A DNA stretch of 64,000 nucleotides from Caulobacterales bacterium (GTDB taxonomy: Bacteria > Pseudomonadota > Alphaproteobacteria > Caulobacterales > Caulobacteraceae): the NCBI GenBank assembly GCA_019510435.1, contig JAEKKJ010000008.1, forward strand, positions 124,001-188,000, given 5' to 3'. The notes beneath the pieces are model-generated. The model made no database searches and was not told the origin of the DNA. It saw nothing but the letters and a program-made list of their open reading frames with translations. Positions within the stretch are counted from its first letter, which is position 1; the number at the start of each line of letters is the position of its first letter. A program made the translations under genes and the position numbers. Shown here one piece after another: positions 35,712-45,000 of this stretch.

Positions 35712-36742
35712 TTCGCGGCCGCCTGCGGGACGGTGGCGGCGTACTTGCCCCAGCCGGAGACCAGGGCCTTCACCACCGGCTGGCCCACCTTGTAGGCCGC
35801 CTCGAAGGCCGCCGCGGCGCCGCCCTCGGTGAACTCCACCACCTGGCTCTCCCCGTCGCCCTCGCGGGTGTAGTTGCTGCCCGTGCGCAGGACGAGGATG
35901 CGGCGCATGTCGACCTTGCCGGCGCGGCTGAAGAGGTCGAGCACGTCCAGGATCCCCTGGTCCTCGCACTCGCTCATGGCGAAGACGCCGGCGCCGTCGG
36001 TGTAGGCCTTGACCCAGTCGCGGGCCCATTGGGTCTTCAGGTCGCCGTGCCAGAAGCGCACGGTGCCCAGATCGTCGCCGATGAACACCTGGGGCAGCTT
36101 CTGGGCCTCCGGCTCGCTCTTGAAGCGGAGGCGGGTGGCGGCCAGGTGGGGATTGTCGGGGAGCTCGATGTCCTTGGTCAGCTGGAAGGCCCACTGGGTC
36201 AGGCCCGGGTCCAGCCGCCAGACCATGCCGCTGGAGCCGGGCGCCGCCGCCTTGACGCCCGGCCGCCTGGCGCCGGTGGCGTAGAGGCCCCAGGGCCAGT
36301 CCTTGGGGATCTCGCGGTCGTCGATCTCGAAGATCGGGTCGGCGTCCACCACCCAGTTGGCCCAGGCCGCGCTGCCGATGGAGCCGGCGCGGGGGTCGAC
36401 CCCGGCGATGCCGGCGACGATCCAGTAGGCGTGGGAAAGGTCCAGGTCCGGGTCCAGCAGCAGGGCCGCCACGCTCTCCCGGGCCCGGCCGCGCATGCCG
36501 GTGACCACGCCCAGCACTCCGTCATCGGAGGCCAGCACGCGACCCTCGATCCCGGGGACCTTGACCGGATGGGTGAGGGGATAGCGCTCGGCCCAGGCCT
36601 GGAACTCGCCGGATTTCTTGGCGGCCGTGGCGCCGGATTCGAAGGTGGTCAGCACCACGACCTTCACCATCATCGGCTTGGCCAGCGCCAGGGAGGGCGC
36701 CAAGAGCGCGACGATCAGAGCGATGAGACGGAACACGAGCAC
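35708..36742 (-). CDS. Purine nucleoside permease (NUP) family protein, exported
   Basis: 344 residues with a signal peptide (about 1-21). The body matches the NUP family: MMVKVVVLTTFESGATAAKKSGEFQAW, GVLGVVTGMRGRARESVAALLLDPDLDL, YWIVAGIAGVDPRAGSIGSAAWANWVVD, which is a nucleoside-phosphorylase-like fold. There are no multiple transmembrane helices, so 'permease' in the family name is probably indirect; a periplasmic nucleoside-binding or -cleaving role is more likely. It is translationally coupled to the NCS2 permease (ATGA), suggesting it delivers bases to it. Confidence 0.85.
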   Translation of the reverse strand: MLVFRLIALIVALLAPSLALAKPMMVKVVVLTTFESGATAAKKSGEFQAWAERYPLTHPVKVPGIEGRVLASDDGVLGVVTGMRGRARESVAALLLDPDLDLSHAYWIVAGIAGVDPRAGSIGSAAWANWVVDADPIFEIDDREIPKDWPWGLYATGARRPGVKAAAPGSSGMVWRLDPGLTQWAFQLTKDIELPDNPHLAATRLRFKSEPEAQKLPQVFIGDDLGTVRFWHGDLKTQWARDWVKAYTDGAGVFAMSECEDQGILDVLDLFSRAGKVDMRRILVLRTGSNYTREGDGESQVVEFTEGGAAAAFEAAYKVGQPVVKALVSGWGKYAATVPQAAAK

Positions 36743-36857
36743 CCCCGAAGCAGCGGGGCCATGGTCGCGGGGCGCGGTGACGGGGGCAAGGGGTAAGCGG
36801 CGGCGGCGCGTGCGGCTCCGGTGGCTGCACCTTTAAGCGCCTCAGCGGCGGCAGCGC

Positions 36858-37199
36858 CTACTTCGCCGTCTTGGACTTCGCCGGCTTGGGCTTGGGCGCT
36901 GGCAGTTGTGCGGTGGTGACGCGGACGAGGTCGGTCAGCCCGTCCGCATCCTCCCAGCGGTCCGCGGGTATCAACAGGTAGGGCTTCGCGCCGGGATACG
37001 GCGGGACCTCCGCCGCATCCTCGGCCAGGGCCCGGGCGCCGGGGGTCGGCTTGAGGAAGAGCTGCTCGTCGGCGATGATCGCGATCATCTTGCCATCACA
37101 ATAGACGCCGTACTCGCCGAACATCGGCCTGGCCGAGACGGCGCCGGCTCCGGCGATCTGCCCGACGATGTAATCCACGGTCCTGCGGTCGGTCGCCAT
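36858..37199 (-). CDS. TfoX/Sxy N-terminal-domain family protein
   Basis: 113 residues: TVDYIVGQIAGAGAVSARPMFGEYGVYCDGKMIAIIADEQLFLKP is the standard TfoX N-terminal domain, followed by a Lys/Pro/Ala-rich tail. Only the N-domain is present. In gamma-proteobacteria TfoX controls competence, but stand-alone N-domain proteins in alphaproteobacteria have no assigned role. It sits between guaD (56 bp) and the NUP gene (115 bp) on the same strand and may simply be carried in the operon. Confidence 0.85.
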   Translation of the reverse strand: MATDRRTVDYIVGQIAGAGAVSARPMFGEYGVYCDGKMIAIIADEQLFLKPTPGARALAEDAAEVPPYPGAKPYLLIPADRWEDADGLTDLVRVTTAQLPAPKPKPAKSKTAK

Positions 37200-37255
37200 C
37201 CGCCATTGTGAGCGGAGTTTTGGGGGCCCGGTCAACTCGGAGGCCGCTGCGCCCC

Positions 37256-38560
37256 CTAGCCCGACCGTGCGTGGGCCAGTTCGCCCATCAGGTAGGTGCG
37301 CTCCACCACGCGGTCGTCGGCCAGCACCGCGAGGACGAACAGCACCTCGGCCAGGGTCTTCGCCTGGGCGGTCCGCCGGGCCAGCAGGGGCGTCGCCGCG
37401 AGGTCCAGGACCAGGAAGTCGGCTTCCTTGCCGGGCGCCAGGTTGCCGACCTTGTGGTCGATGCGCAGGGCTCGCGCCCCGGCCAGGGTGCCGAGGTAGA
37501 AGGCCTGCAGCGGGTCCAGGTTGTCGCCCCGCAGCTGGCCGACCTTGTAGGCCTCGCCCATCATGTGCAGCAGGGAGAACGACCCGCCGCCGCCGACGTC
37601 GGTGCCGAGCGCGGTGTTCACACCGCAGGCGCAGGCCTGTTTCAGCGAGAAGAGGCCACTGCCCAGCAACAGGTTGGAGGAGGGGCAGAAGGCGGCCGAC
37701 GCGCCCGCCGCCGCCATGCGCCGCAACGCCCCGTCGTCGGCGTGGACGCAGTGGGCGAAGACCGAGCGGGGGCCCACCAGCCCGAAGCTGTCGTAGACGT
37801 CCAGATAGTCGCGGGCGTCGGGAAACAGCTCGCCGACGCGGGCGATCTCGTCGGCGTTCTCCGACATGTGGGTGTGGACCAGCACATCGGGGTGGGCGGC
37901 CGCCAGCTCGCCCGCCATGGCCAGCTGCGCGTCGGTGGAGGTCACCGCGAAACGCGGGGTCACCGCATAGCCCAGCCGTCCGCGCCCGCGCCAGGCGCGG
38001 ATCAGGGCCTCGGTGTCGGCGCGGCCGGTCTCGACCGTGTCGGTGAGGCCGGCGGGCGCATTGCGGTCCATCAGCACCTTGCCGCCGATCAGCCGCATGT
38101 TGCGCTTCAGCGCCGCCTCGAACAGCGCCTCGGCGGAAGCCCTGTGCACGGTGCAGAACGCCAGGGCGCTGGTGGTCCCGTTGGCCAGCAGCTGGTCCAG
38201 GAAGAAGTCCGCCGCGGCGTCGGCGTGGGCGCGGTCGGCAAAGGCCTGTTCGGCCGGGAAGGTGTGGGTGGTCAGCCAGTCCAGCAGCTGGGTCCCCCAG
38301 GCCGCCATCACGTCCACCTGCGGATAGTGCACGTGGGCGTCGACGAAGCCAGGCGTGATCAGCCGGCCGGGCAGCTCGCTGACCGCCACGTCCGAACCCA
38401 ACGTCGGCGCGAGCTCGGCATAGGCGCCGGACGCGGCCACATGGCCGTCCTCCACCACCAGCAGGCCATCGGCGTGGTAGGCGCAGGCCTCCGCCGCGGG
38501 CGCGCGGGTTGGGTCCTCCAGCATGTGCAGGAGGGCGGCGCGGTAGGCGTGGCGCGTCAT
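37256..38560 (-). CDS. guaD: Guanine deaminase
   Basis: 434 residues of the amidohydrolase superfamily. Metal ligands are in GFVDAHVHYPQVDVM, LVHTHMSENADEI and ALGTDVGGGGSFSLLHMM; the HYPQ and GTDVGGG segments are characteristic of guanine deaminase. Its length fits GuaD. It converts guanine to xanthine and ammonia, the entry to the xanthine dehydrogenase step encoded upstream in the same operon. The ATG overlaps the allA stop (ATGA). Confidence 0.93.
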   Translation of the reverse strand: MTRHAYRAALLHMLEDPTRAPAAEACAYHADGLLVVEDGHVAASGAYAELAPTLGSDVAVSELPGRLITPGFVDAHVHYPQVDVMAAWGTQLLDWLTTHTFPAEQAFADRAHADAAADFFLDQLLANGTTSALAFCTVHRASAEALFEAALKRNMRLIGGKVLMDRNAPAGLTDTVETGRADTEALIRAWRGRGRLGYAVTPRFAVTSTDAQLAMAGELAAAHPDVLVHTHMSENADEIARVGELFPDARDYLDVYDSFGLVGPRSVFAHCVHADDGALRRMAAAGASAAFCPSSNLLLGSGLFSLKQACACGVNTALGTDVGGGGSFSLLHMMGEAYKVGQLRGDNLDPLQAFYLGTLAGARALRIDHKVGNLAPGKEADFLVLDLAATPLLARRTAQAKTLAEVLFVLAVLADDRVVERTYLMGELAHARSG

Positions 38561-39045
38561 GGGCGGACCGCGATCCAGTCGGCTTCGGCCAGGGTGACCT
38601 CGTCGAGGTTGTCGCCCGGGCCCTCGCGGTCGACCACCAGGAAGTCGCTCTCCGCCTCCTGGGCCAGCAGGAAGTGGTGCCAGACGCCACGGGCGTAGTT
38701 GACGCCCTGATGGGGGGCCGCCTGGAAGAGGCGCACGGCCGCCGGATCGAAGTCGCCGCGCGGCGCCACGGCCACCAGATAGGGCCGCCCCTGCAGCGGC
38801 ATGAAGGCCTGGCTGCCCAGGGGATGGCGCTCGAAGATCTTCAGCACCAGGGGCGTGAGCGGCGTGGAGCGGAAGAGGCTGATGATGGCGCGGCCCTCGC
38901 CGACCTCCACGTCCGCCAGGTCGTGGAAGCGGGTGGTCCAGCCGTAGTTGATCGGGATCACCTCCGCCCGCTCGGAGGCCTCGATCACCTCGCCGAACGG
39001 CGCGAAGGCGTCGGCGGTCAGGGGCTGGGGGGTGAGGCTACGCAT
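38557..39045 (-). CDS. allA: Ureidoglycolate lyase
   Basis: 162 residues starting at MRSLTPQPLTADAFAPFGEVIEA, with GAGGAG ten bases upstream. The AllA fold is marked by GRAIISLFRSTPL, LKIFERHPLGSQAFMPLQGRPYLVAVAP and GVNYARGVWHHFLLAQE. It releases urea and glyoxylate from ureidoglycolate, the last step after allantoicase. The urea then goes to the urease encoded 10 kb to the right. It lies 63 bp downstream of puuD and is coupled to guaD. Confidence 0.92.
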   Translation of the reverse strand: MRSLTPQPLTADAFAPFGEVIEASERAEVIPINYGWTTRFHDLADVEVGEGRAIISLFRSTPLTPLVLKIFERHPLGSQAFMPLQGRPYLVAVAPRGDFDPAAVRLFQAAPHQGVNYARGVWHHFLLAQEAESDFLVVDREGPGDNLDEVTLAEADWIAVRP

Positions 39046-39108
39046 GGCGGGCGCTCCTCTCCTCACCCGAAGGGGGAGGGGGGGCAGGCTGCGTTCGCGA
39101 TTGCGCCA

Positions 39109-40293
39109 TCACGATCCCACCTTCGCCCCGGCCTTGATCCAGGCGCCCAGCTGCGCGCGTTCGGCGTCGGTCATGTGGGTCTCGTTGCCCAGCGGCATGG
39201 ATGGGGTCGCCACAGCGCGTTCGTAGATCTTGTCCGCCCGGCCCTTCAGGCCCTCGGCGGTGTCGAACATCGCCCCGTTCGGCGCGGTGGGCACGCCGCG
39301 GTGCGTCGGATGGGCCGAGTGGCACATGACGCAGTGGCGGTCGACGATGGCGCGGACCGCGGCATAGCCCGGGTCGGCCACCTCGACGACCTTCGGCTTG
39401 GAGGTCTCGTTGATCACCGCCACGGTCACGAAGGCCAGGGCGCCCATGGCCAGCACCTGCGGCTCGAAGCGGCCCGCGTTCTTCAGGTTGAAGAAGTGGC
39501 GGATGGTCCAGCCCGCCACGCCCAGCCCCGCCAGCCACAGCCAGCTGAACGGCCCCGCGAAGACCATCGGATAGTGGTTGCTGATCATGATGAGCAGCAC
39601 CGGCAGCGTCATGTAGTTGTTGTGGACGGACCGCTGCTTGGCCTGCTTGCCCAGGGCCGGGTCGGGCGCCTGCCCGGCCAGCACCTGGGCCACCACCTTG
39701 CGCTGGTTCGGGATGATGATCATGAAGACGTTGGCGGCCATCACCGTGCCGATGATCGCGCCGACGTGCATGAAGGCGCCGAGGTCGGAGAACACCCGGC
39801 CGAGGCCATAGGCCGCCGCGGTCAGCACCAGGAACCACACGGCGCCGAACACCCGCAGGTTCTGGCCGATCGGCGAGCGGCAGAGGCCGTCGTACACCAG
39901 CCACCCGCCGGCCAGGCTGGCCAGCCCGATGGCGATCGCCTGCCAGGTCTCCAGCGGCAGCTTGGCCTTGTCGATCAGGTTCAGGTCCGCGCCGACGTAG
40001 AAGATCAGCGCCAGCAGCAGGAAGCCGGAGATCCAGGTGGTGTAGGCCTCCCACTTGAACCAGTGCAGCTCGTCCGGCATGTCGGCCGGCGCGACCATGA
40101 ACTTGATCTGCCGGTAGAACCCGCCGGAGTGGACGCTCCACAGCTCCCCGGCGACGCCCTCACCAGCCTCCGGCGCCTTCTTCAGGTGGCTGTCCAGCCA
40201 CATGAAATAGAACGACGACCCGATCCAGGCGATGCCCGCGATCAGGTGCAGCCACCGGATCGCCAGGTTCGCCCACGCCCCCCATTCCCCCAT
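39109..40293 (-). CDS. puuD: Membrane-bound urate hydroxylase PuuD with C-terminal cytochrome c
   Basis: 394 residues. Eight or so membrane helices begin with NLAIRWLHLIAGIAWIGSSFYFMWLD, which carries the conserved histidine, and the DUF989 core includes FKWEAYTTWISGFLLL and SNHYPMVF. The C-terminal domain (about 310-394) is a mono-heme cytochrome c: CVMCH and the distal MPLGNETHMTDAERAQLGAWIKAGA. PuuD oxidises urate to 5-hydroxyisourate and passes electrons to the respiratory chain, so no peroxide is made. It overlaps xdhC by one base (TGATG). Confidence 0.93.
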   Translation of the reverse strand: MGEWGAWANLAIRWLHLIAGIAWIGSSFYFMWLDSHLKKAPEAGEGVAGELWSVHSGGFYRQIKFMVAPADMPDELHWFKWEAYTTWISGFLLLALIFYVGADLNLIDKAKLPLETWQAIAIGLASLAGGWLVYDGLCRSPIGQNLRVFGAVWFLVLTAAAYGLGRVFSDLGAFMHVGAIIGTVMAANVFMIIIPNQRKVVAQVLAGQAPDPALGKQAKQRSVHNNYMTLPVLLIMISNHYPMVFAGPFSWLWLAGLGVAGWTIRHFFNLKNAGRFEPQVLAMGALAFVTVAVINETSKPKVVEVADPGYAAVRAIVDRHCVMCHSAHPTHRGVPTAPNGAMFDTAEGLKGRADKIYERAVATPSMPLGNETHMTDAERAQLGAWIKAGAKVGS

Positions 40294-41246
40294 CACGCCG
40301 TCTCGTCCTCCTGCGTCAGTTCCAAAAGCTGCGCGGCCAGGGCGATGGCGATCACCGCCGGCGCCTTGTTCTTCAGGCTGGGGATGCCGATCGGGCAGTT
40401 CAGGCGGGCGATGGCCGCCTCGCCGAGGCCGTCGTCGCGCAGCCGGCTCTCGAAGCGCGCCCGTTTGGTGCGCGAGCCGATCAGGCCGAGGTAGCCGAAG
40501 GTTCCCCGCCGCAGGGCCGCGCGCGTGAGCCGGTAGTCCAGGTCGTGGCTGTGGGTGAAGATGGCCAGCAGCGAGCCGTCGGGCGCGACCTCCACGGCCT
40601 CTTCCAGCTCGTCCTCGCTGAGGATGGTCGCACGGGTGCCGCTGGCCTCGGGCCGCAGGTCCTCGCGGCTGGCCAGCCAGTCCAGGTGGAACGGCAGGGG
40701 CGCGACCGCGCGGGCCACGGCCTGGCCCACGTGCCCGGCGCCGAAGATCGCCAGGCGCGGCAGGGCGGGGCGGATCAGTTCGGACACGCGGGTCACCTCG
40801 GCGATGGAAAGGCGCGGGCTGTCCGAGCCCGCGGCGGTGGGCGCCTCCAGGGCGCGGACGAGGCCGTCGGCGCCGAAGCGGGCGGTCAGGCGGAAGGGCT
40901 CTTGCGCGCCGGCGGCCGGCTCCAGCCACGCGAGGCTTCGCGCGTCCACCCGCTCCACCAGCAGGCGCACATGGCCGCCGCAGCACTGGCCTAGCAGTGG
41001 GCCCAGCGGATAGTCCTGCAACGCATGGCGGCGCGCGGTCTGGCCCAGCAGCCGCCGCGCCTGGTCCAGGCCCTGGCGCTCCAGAGAGCCGCCGCCGATG
41101 GTGCCGCTGAACCGGTCGGGCCAGACCAGCATCCGCGCGCCCAGCTCCCGCGGGGTCGAGCCCTGGGCGCCGACGATGGTGACCATGGCCAGGGTCTCGC
41201 CGCGGCGGGCGGAGGCGAGGGCTTCTGCGATCCAGCTCGTCGACAT
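40293..41246 (-). CDS. xdhC: Xanthine dehydrogenase accessory protein XdhC
   Basis: 317 residues. An N-terminal XdhC/CoxI domain (GETLAMVTIVGAQGSTPRELGARMLV, SGTIGGGSLE, GQCCGGHVRLLVE) precedes a Rossmann domain (PRLAIFGAGHVGQAVARAV ... FGYLGLIGSRTKRARFESRL). XdhC binds molybdenum cofactor, favours its sulfuration and inserts it in XdhB. The order xdhA-xdhB-xdhC with one-base TGATG overlaps on both sides shows a tightly coupled operon. Confidence 0.93.
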   Translation of the reverse strand: MSTSWIAEALASARRGETLAMVTIVGAQGSTPRELGARMLVWPDRFSGTIGGGSLERQGLDQARRLLGQTARRHALQDYPLGPLLGQCCGGHVRLLVERVDARSLAWLEPAAGAQEPFRLTARFGADGLVRALEAPTAAGSDSPRLSIAEVTRVSELIRPALPRLAIFGAGHVGQAVARAVAPLPFHLDWLASREDLRPEASGTRATILSEDELEEAVEVAPDGSLLAIFTHSHDLDYRLTRAALRRGTFGYLGLIGSRTKRARFESRLRDDGLGEAAIARLNCPIGIPSLKNKAPAVIAIALAAQLLELTQEDETA

Positions 41247-43555
41247 CAAAGCCGGCTCCGCACGTCGCTGACCGCCGCCAGGATCCGCTCCGGAGTGGCG
41301 GGCGCATCGAGCTCGGGGATCACCCTGTGGCCGCCGACGCTGGCGACGGCGTCGGTCAGCGCCGAGAACACCGAGATCGCCAGCATCAGCGGCGGCTCGC
41401 CCACCGCCTTGGACCGGTGGACGGTGTTCTCGCGGTTCTCGCCCGGGCCCCAGATGGCGATGTTGAACACGTCCGGCCGGTCGCCCGCGGTGGGGATCTT
41501 GTAGGTGGAGGGGGCGTGGGTCCAAAGCCGGCCCCTGGCGTCGAACACCAGCTCCTCGGTGGTGAGCCAGCCCATGCCCTGGACGAAGCCGCCCTCGATC
41601 TGGCCCAGGTCGATGGCCGGGTTCAGCGAGCGGCCGACGTCGTGGAGGATGTCGACCCGCACCACCCGGTTCTCGCCGGTCAGGGTGTCGACCACCACCT
41701 CGGAGCAGGCCGCGCCATAGGCGAAGTAGTAGAACGGCCGGCCGGTATGGCTTTCGCGGTCGTAGTGGATGTCCGGGGTCTTGTAGAAGCCGGCGGCGGA
41801 CAGCGAGACGCGGGCCAGATAGGCCTCGTTGACGAAGGCGCCGAAGCTCATGTGGCGCTCGCCGACCCGCACGCCGTCGACGCCGAAGGTGGGCTCGCCG
41901 CCATAGGCCTCGCGGGCGAAGGCGGCGAGGCGGGCCTTGATCTGCTCGCAGGCGTCCAGCGCCGCCATGCCGTTGAGGTCGCTGCCCGAGGAGGCGGCGG
42001 TGGCGGAGGTGTTGGGCGCCTTGTCCGTGCGCGTCGAGGTGATCTTCACGGCCGCCAGCGGGACCTGGAAGGCGTGGGCGACCACCTGGGCGACCTTGAT
42101 GTTGAGCCCCTGGCCCATCTCGGTCCCGCCGTGGTTCAGGTGGATCGAGCCGTCGGTGTAGACGTGCACCAGGGCCGCCGCCTGGTTCAGGTGGGTGGTG
42201 GTGAAGGAGATGCCGAACTTGACCGGCGTCAGGGCCAGGCCGCGCTTGAGCTGGGTGTTCTCCGCATTCCAGCGCTGCACGGCGGCGCGGCGGGCGCGGT
42301 AGGCGCAGGCCTGCGCCAGTTCGCTCATCAGCTCGTGGGCGACGCTGTCGGTGACGGTCTGGCCGTAGGGCGTGAGGTCGCCGGCCACGCCGTAGAGGTT
42401 GGCCAGGCGCACATCCAGCGGGTCCTTGCCCAGGCTCCAGGCGGCCGCGTCCAGCGCCCGCTCGATGGCCATCATCCCCTGCGGTCCGCCGAAGCCGCGG
42501 AAGGCGGTGTTGGAGACGGTGTGGGTCATCAGGCGGTGCGAGACGATCTCGGCGGCCTGCAGCGCATAGGCGTTGTCGGCGTGGAACATCGCCCGGTCGT
42601 TGATGGCGCGGCTGAGGTCGGTGGAGAAGCCGCAGCGCGAGGCGAAGTCGAAGGCGGCGCCGGCGAGGCGACCGTCGTCGTCGAAGCCCAGCTGCCAGCC
42701 GATCTCGAAGTCGTGCCGCTTGCCGGTCATGGCCATGTCGTCGTCGCGGTCGAGGCGGATCTTGGCCGGCCGGCGGGTCTTGGTCGCCGCCAGCGCCGCC
42801 ATGGCCGCCCATTGGACGGACTGGGTCTCCTTGCCGCCGAAGCCGCCGCCCATGCGGCGCACCTCCACGGTGATCGCGGCGTCCGGGCAGGCGAGGACAC
42901 GGGCCAGCACGTGCTGGGTCTCGGTGGGATGCTGGGTCGAGGTCCAGACGTGCAGGTCGCCGCCCTCGCCGGGGACCACCAGGGCGACCTGGCCCTCGAG
43001 GTAGAAATGCTCTTGGCCGCCGACACCCAGGCGCCCGGCCAGGCGGTGCGGCGCGGCGGCGATGGCGGCCTGCGCGTCGCCCAGGCGCATGACCTGGGTC
43101 GGCTCGATGTGGGCCTCGGCGGCGCGCGCGGCGGCGATGTCCAGCAGGGCCGGCAGGTCCTCGTACTCCACCACGGCCAGGGCCGCGGCCGCCCGCGCCT
43201 TGGGCAGGGTCTCGCCGACCACGCAGAACAGCGGCTGGCCGACGAAGCTCACCTCGCCGTCCGCGAACATCGGGTCGTCGCCGGCGAAGGGGCTGATGTC
43301 GTTCTTGCCGGGGATGTCGGCCGGCGTCAGGACCGCCACGACGCCCGGGGCGGCGCGCACGGCGGCGAGGTCCAGCCGCGTCACGCGCGCATGGGCCTGG
43401 GCGCTCTGGCCGACGAAGAGGTGCGTCAGGCCCGGCGGCTCTGGAATGTCGTCGATATAGAGCGCCTCACCAGAGACGTGGCGCGCGGCGCTGTCATGGC
43501 CGATCGGCGCGTGCAGCGCGGACTTGAGGGCTGGGACGGCGCCGGAGTCAGCCAT
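41246..43555 (-). CDS. xdhB: Xanthine dehydrogenase molybdopterin-binding subunit
   Basis: 769 residues, full length for XdhB. The N-terminus has GHDSAARHVSGEALYIDDIPEPPGLTH. The molybdopterin contacts are RRMGGGFGGKETQ, AFRGFGGPQG and GGTEMGQGLNIKVAQV, and the catalytic glutamate lies in KAVGEPPLMLAISVFSAL near the C-terminus. With XdhA it oxidises hypoxanthine to xanthine and on to urate, using NAD+. It overlaps xdhA by 8 bp. Confidence 0.95.
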   Translation of the reverse strand: MADSGAVPALKSALHAPIGHDSAARHVSGEALYIDDIPEPPGLTHLFVGQSAQAHARVTRLDLAAVRAAPGVVAVLTPADIPGKNDISPFAGDDPMFADGEVSFVGQPLFCVVGETLPKARAAAALAVVEYEDLPALLDIAAARAAEAHIEPTQVMRLGDAQAAIAAAPHRLAGRLGVGGQEHFYLEGQVALVVPGEGGDLHVWTSTQHPTETQHVLARVLACPDAAITVEVRRMGGGFGGKETQSVQWAAMAALAATKTRRPAKIRLDRDDDMAMTGKRHDFEIGWQLGFDDDGRLAGAAFDFASRCGFSTDLSRAINDRAMFHADNAYALQAAEIVSHRLMTHTVSNTAFRGFGGPQGMMAIERALDAAAWSLGKDPLDVRLANLYGVAGDLTPYGQTVTDSVAHELMSELAQACAYRARRAAVQRWNAENTQLKRGLALTPVKFGISFTTTHLNQAAALVHVYTDGSIHLNHGGTEMGQGLNIKVAQVVAHAFQVPLAAVKITSTRTDKAPNTSATAASSGSDLNGMAALDACEQIKARLAAFAREAYGGEPTFGVDGVRVGERHMSFGAFVNEAYLARVSLSAAGFYKTPDIHYDRESHTGRPFYYFAYGAACSEVVVDTLTGENRVVRVDILHDVGRSLNPAIDLGQIEGGFVQGMGWLTTEELVFDARGRLWTHAPSTYKIPTAGDRPDVFNIAIWGPGENRENTVHRSKAVGEPPLMLAISVFSALTDAVASVGGHRVIPELDAPATPERILAAVSDVRSRL

Positions 43556-44999
43556 GGGCGGCCACCGGGGCCAGGGCGCGGACGCCGGCCGGCCCGCCTT
43601 CGGTCTCCAGGAACGCCCGGCGGACCAGGTTCTGCGCCGCCGTCAGGCGGTAGGCGGCCGAGGCGCGCATGTCGGTGATCGGCGTGAAATCCCGAGCCAG
43701 CGCTTCGGCGGCGGCCTCGACGGTCTCGCGCGTCCAGGGCCGGCCGGCCAGGGCCGCCTCCGCCTGCGCGGCGCGCTTGGGCGTAGCGGCCATGCCACCG
43801 AAGGCGATCCGCGCGTCGGTGATGCGTCCAGCCTCGAGCCCGACCGACAGGCCCATGCAGACCGCCGAGATGTCCTGGTCGAAGCGCTTGGAGAGCTTGG
43901 CGATGCGGACGATGCGGCCGGCGGCGGGCTTCTGGACCACCACCGCCTCCACGAACTCACCTGGCTGGCGGTCCTGCTTCCCGTAGGCCAGGAAGTAGGT
44001 CTCCAGCGGCAGCTCCCGCCGCGCCGCGCCTCGGCGCAGCACGAGCGTTGCGCCCGCCGCGATCAGGGCCGGGGGCATGTCGCCGATGGGTGAGCCGTTG
44101 GCGATGTTGCCGCAGACCGTTCCGAGGTTGCGCACCTGCAGCCCCCCCAGCCGGCGCAGCAGCGCATCGAATTCCGGATGCAGCGCGGCCAGGGCGGCAT
44201 GGGCGTCGGCATAACGGACACCCGCGCCGATGCGGATCCTGTCCCCCAGATCCTCGATCGCTCGCAGATCGCCCGCCGCGTTCAGCGAGACGACGGTGGC
44301 CAGCTCCCGGTGCTGCTTGGTGACCCAGAGCCCGACGTCCGTGCCGCCGGCCAGGACCGTCGCCTCCGGATGCTCGACCAGCACCTGAGCCAGCTCGTCG
44401 GCGCTGCGCGGCGCGAAGAACCGGCGGCCCTTGTAGGCCAGGGCCAGGCCCTCGGCCGGCCGGATCGCCTGCAGCGCGGCGATCAGGGCCGCATCGTCGG
44501 CGGTGTCCGGGCTACCGCCCATGGCTTCGCCCGCCGCCAGGATCGGCCCATAGCCGGTGCAGCGGCAGAGGTTGCCGGCCAGGGCGTCCTTCAGGCTCGC
44601 CGCGTCGGTGGCCGCGCCGTCCCGCTGCGCCGCATAGAGGCTCATCACGAACCCCGGCGTGCAGAAGCCGCACTGGCTGGCGTGGGCGTCCACCATCGCC
44701 TGCTGCACCGGATGCAGCGCGCCCTCGCGGCCCAGGCTCTCGACCGTGAACAGGGCCCGCCCGTCCAGCATGGGCGCGAACAGGATGCAGGCGTTGACCG
44801 CCCGGAACCGCACCCGGTCCCCCTCCAGCTCGCCCAGCACCACGGTGCAGGCGCCGCAGTCGCCCTCGGCGCAGCCCTCCTTGGTCCCCGTGCGCCGCGC
44901 GTCGTAGCGCAGCCAGTTCAGGACGGTGAGGGTCGGGTCGGTGTCAGGCCCCAGCTCGCGGACCTCGCCGTCGAGCAGGAAGCGGATGGGCCGGGCCAT
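43548..44999 (-). CDS. xdhA: Xanthine dehydrogenase small subunit (2Fe-2S and FAD domains)
   Basis: 483 residues. The first plant-type 2Fe-2S site is GTKEGCAEGDCGACTVV and the second is SQCGFCTPGFVMS ... GNLCRCTGYGPI. The FAD domain follows from about 190 (ATVLAGGTDVGLWV, NLGTVCGNIANGSPIGDMPPAL). This is the single-chain small-subunit form typical of bacterial XdhA. The chosen ATG lies one base after the uraH stop; an in-frame upstream extension would overlap uraH and is unlikely. Confidence 0.94.
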   Translation of the reverse strand: MARPIRFLLDGEVRELGPDTDPTLTVLNWLRYDARRTGTKEGCAEGDCGACTVVLGELEGDRVRFRAVNACILFAPMLDGRALFTVESLGREGALHPVQQAMVDAHASQCGFCTPGFVMSLYAAQRDGAATDAASLKDALAGNLCRCTGYGPILAAGEAMGGSPDTADDAALIAALQAIRPAEGLALAYKGRRFFAPRSADELAQVLVEHPEATVLAGGTDVGLWVTKQHRELATVVSLNAAGDLRAIEDLGDRIRIGAGVRYADAHAALAALHPEFDALLRRLGGLQVRNLGTVCGNIANGSPIGDMPPALIAAGATLVLRRGAARRELPLETYFLAYGKQDRQPGEFVEAVVVQKPAAGRIVRIAKLSKRFDQDISAVCMGLSVGLEAGRITDARIAFGGMAATPKRAAQAEAALAGRPWTRETVEAAAEALARDFTPITDMRASAAYRLTAAQNLVRRAFLETEGGPAGVRALAPVAAHG

Positions 45000-45000
45000 C

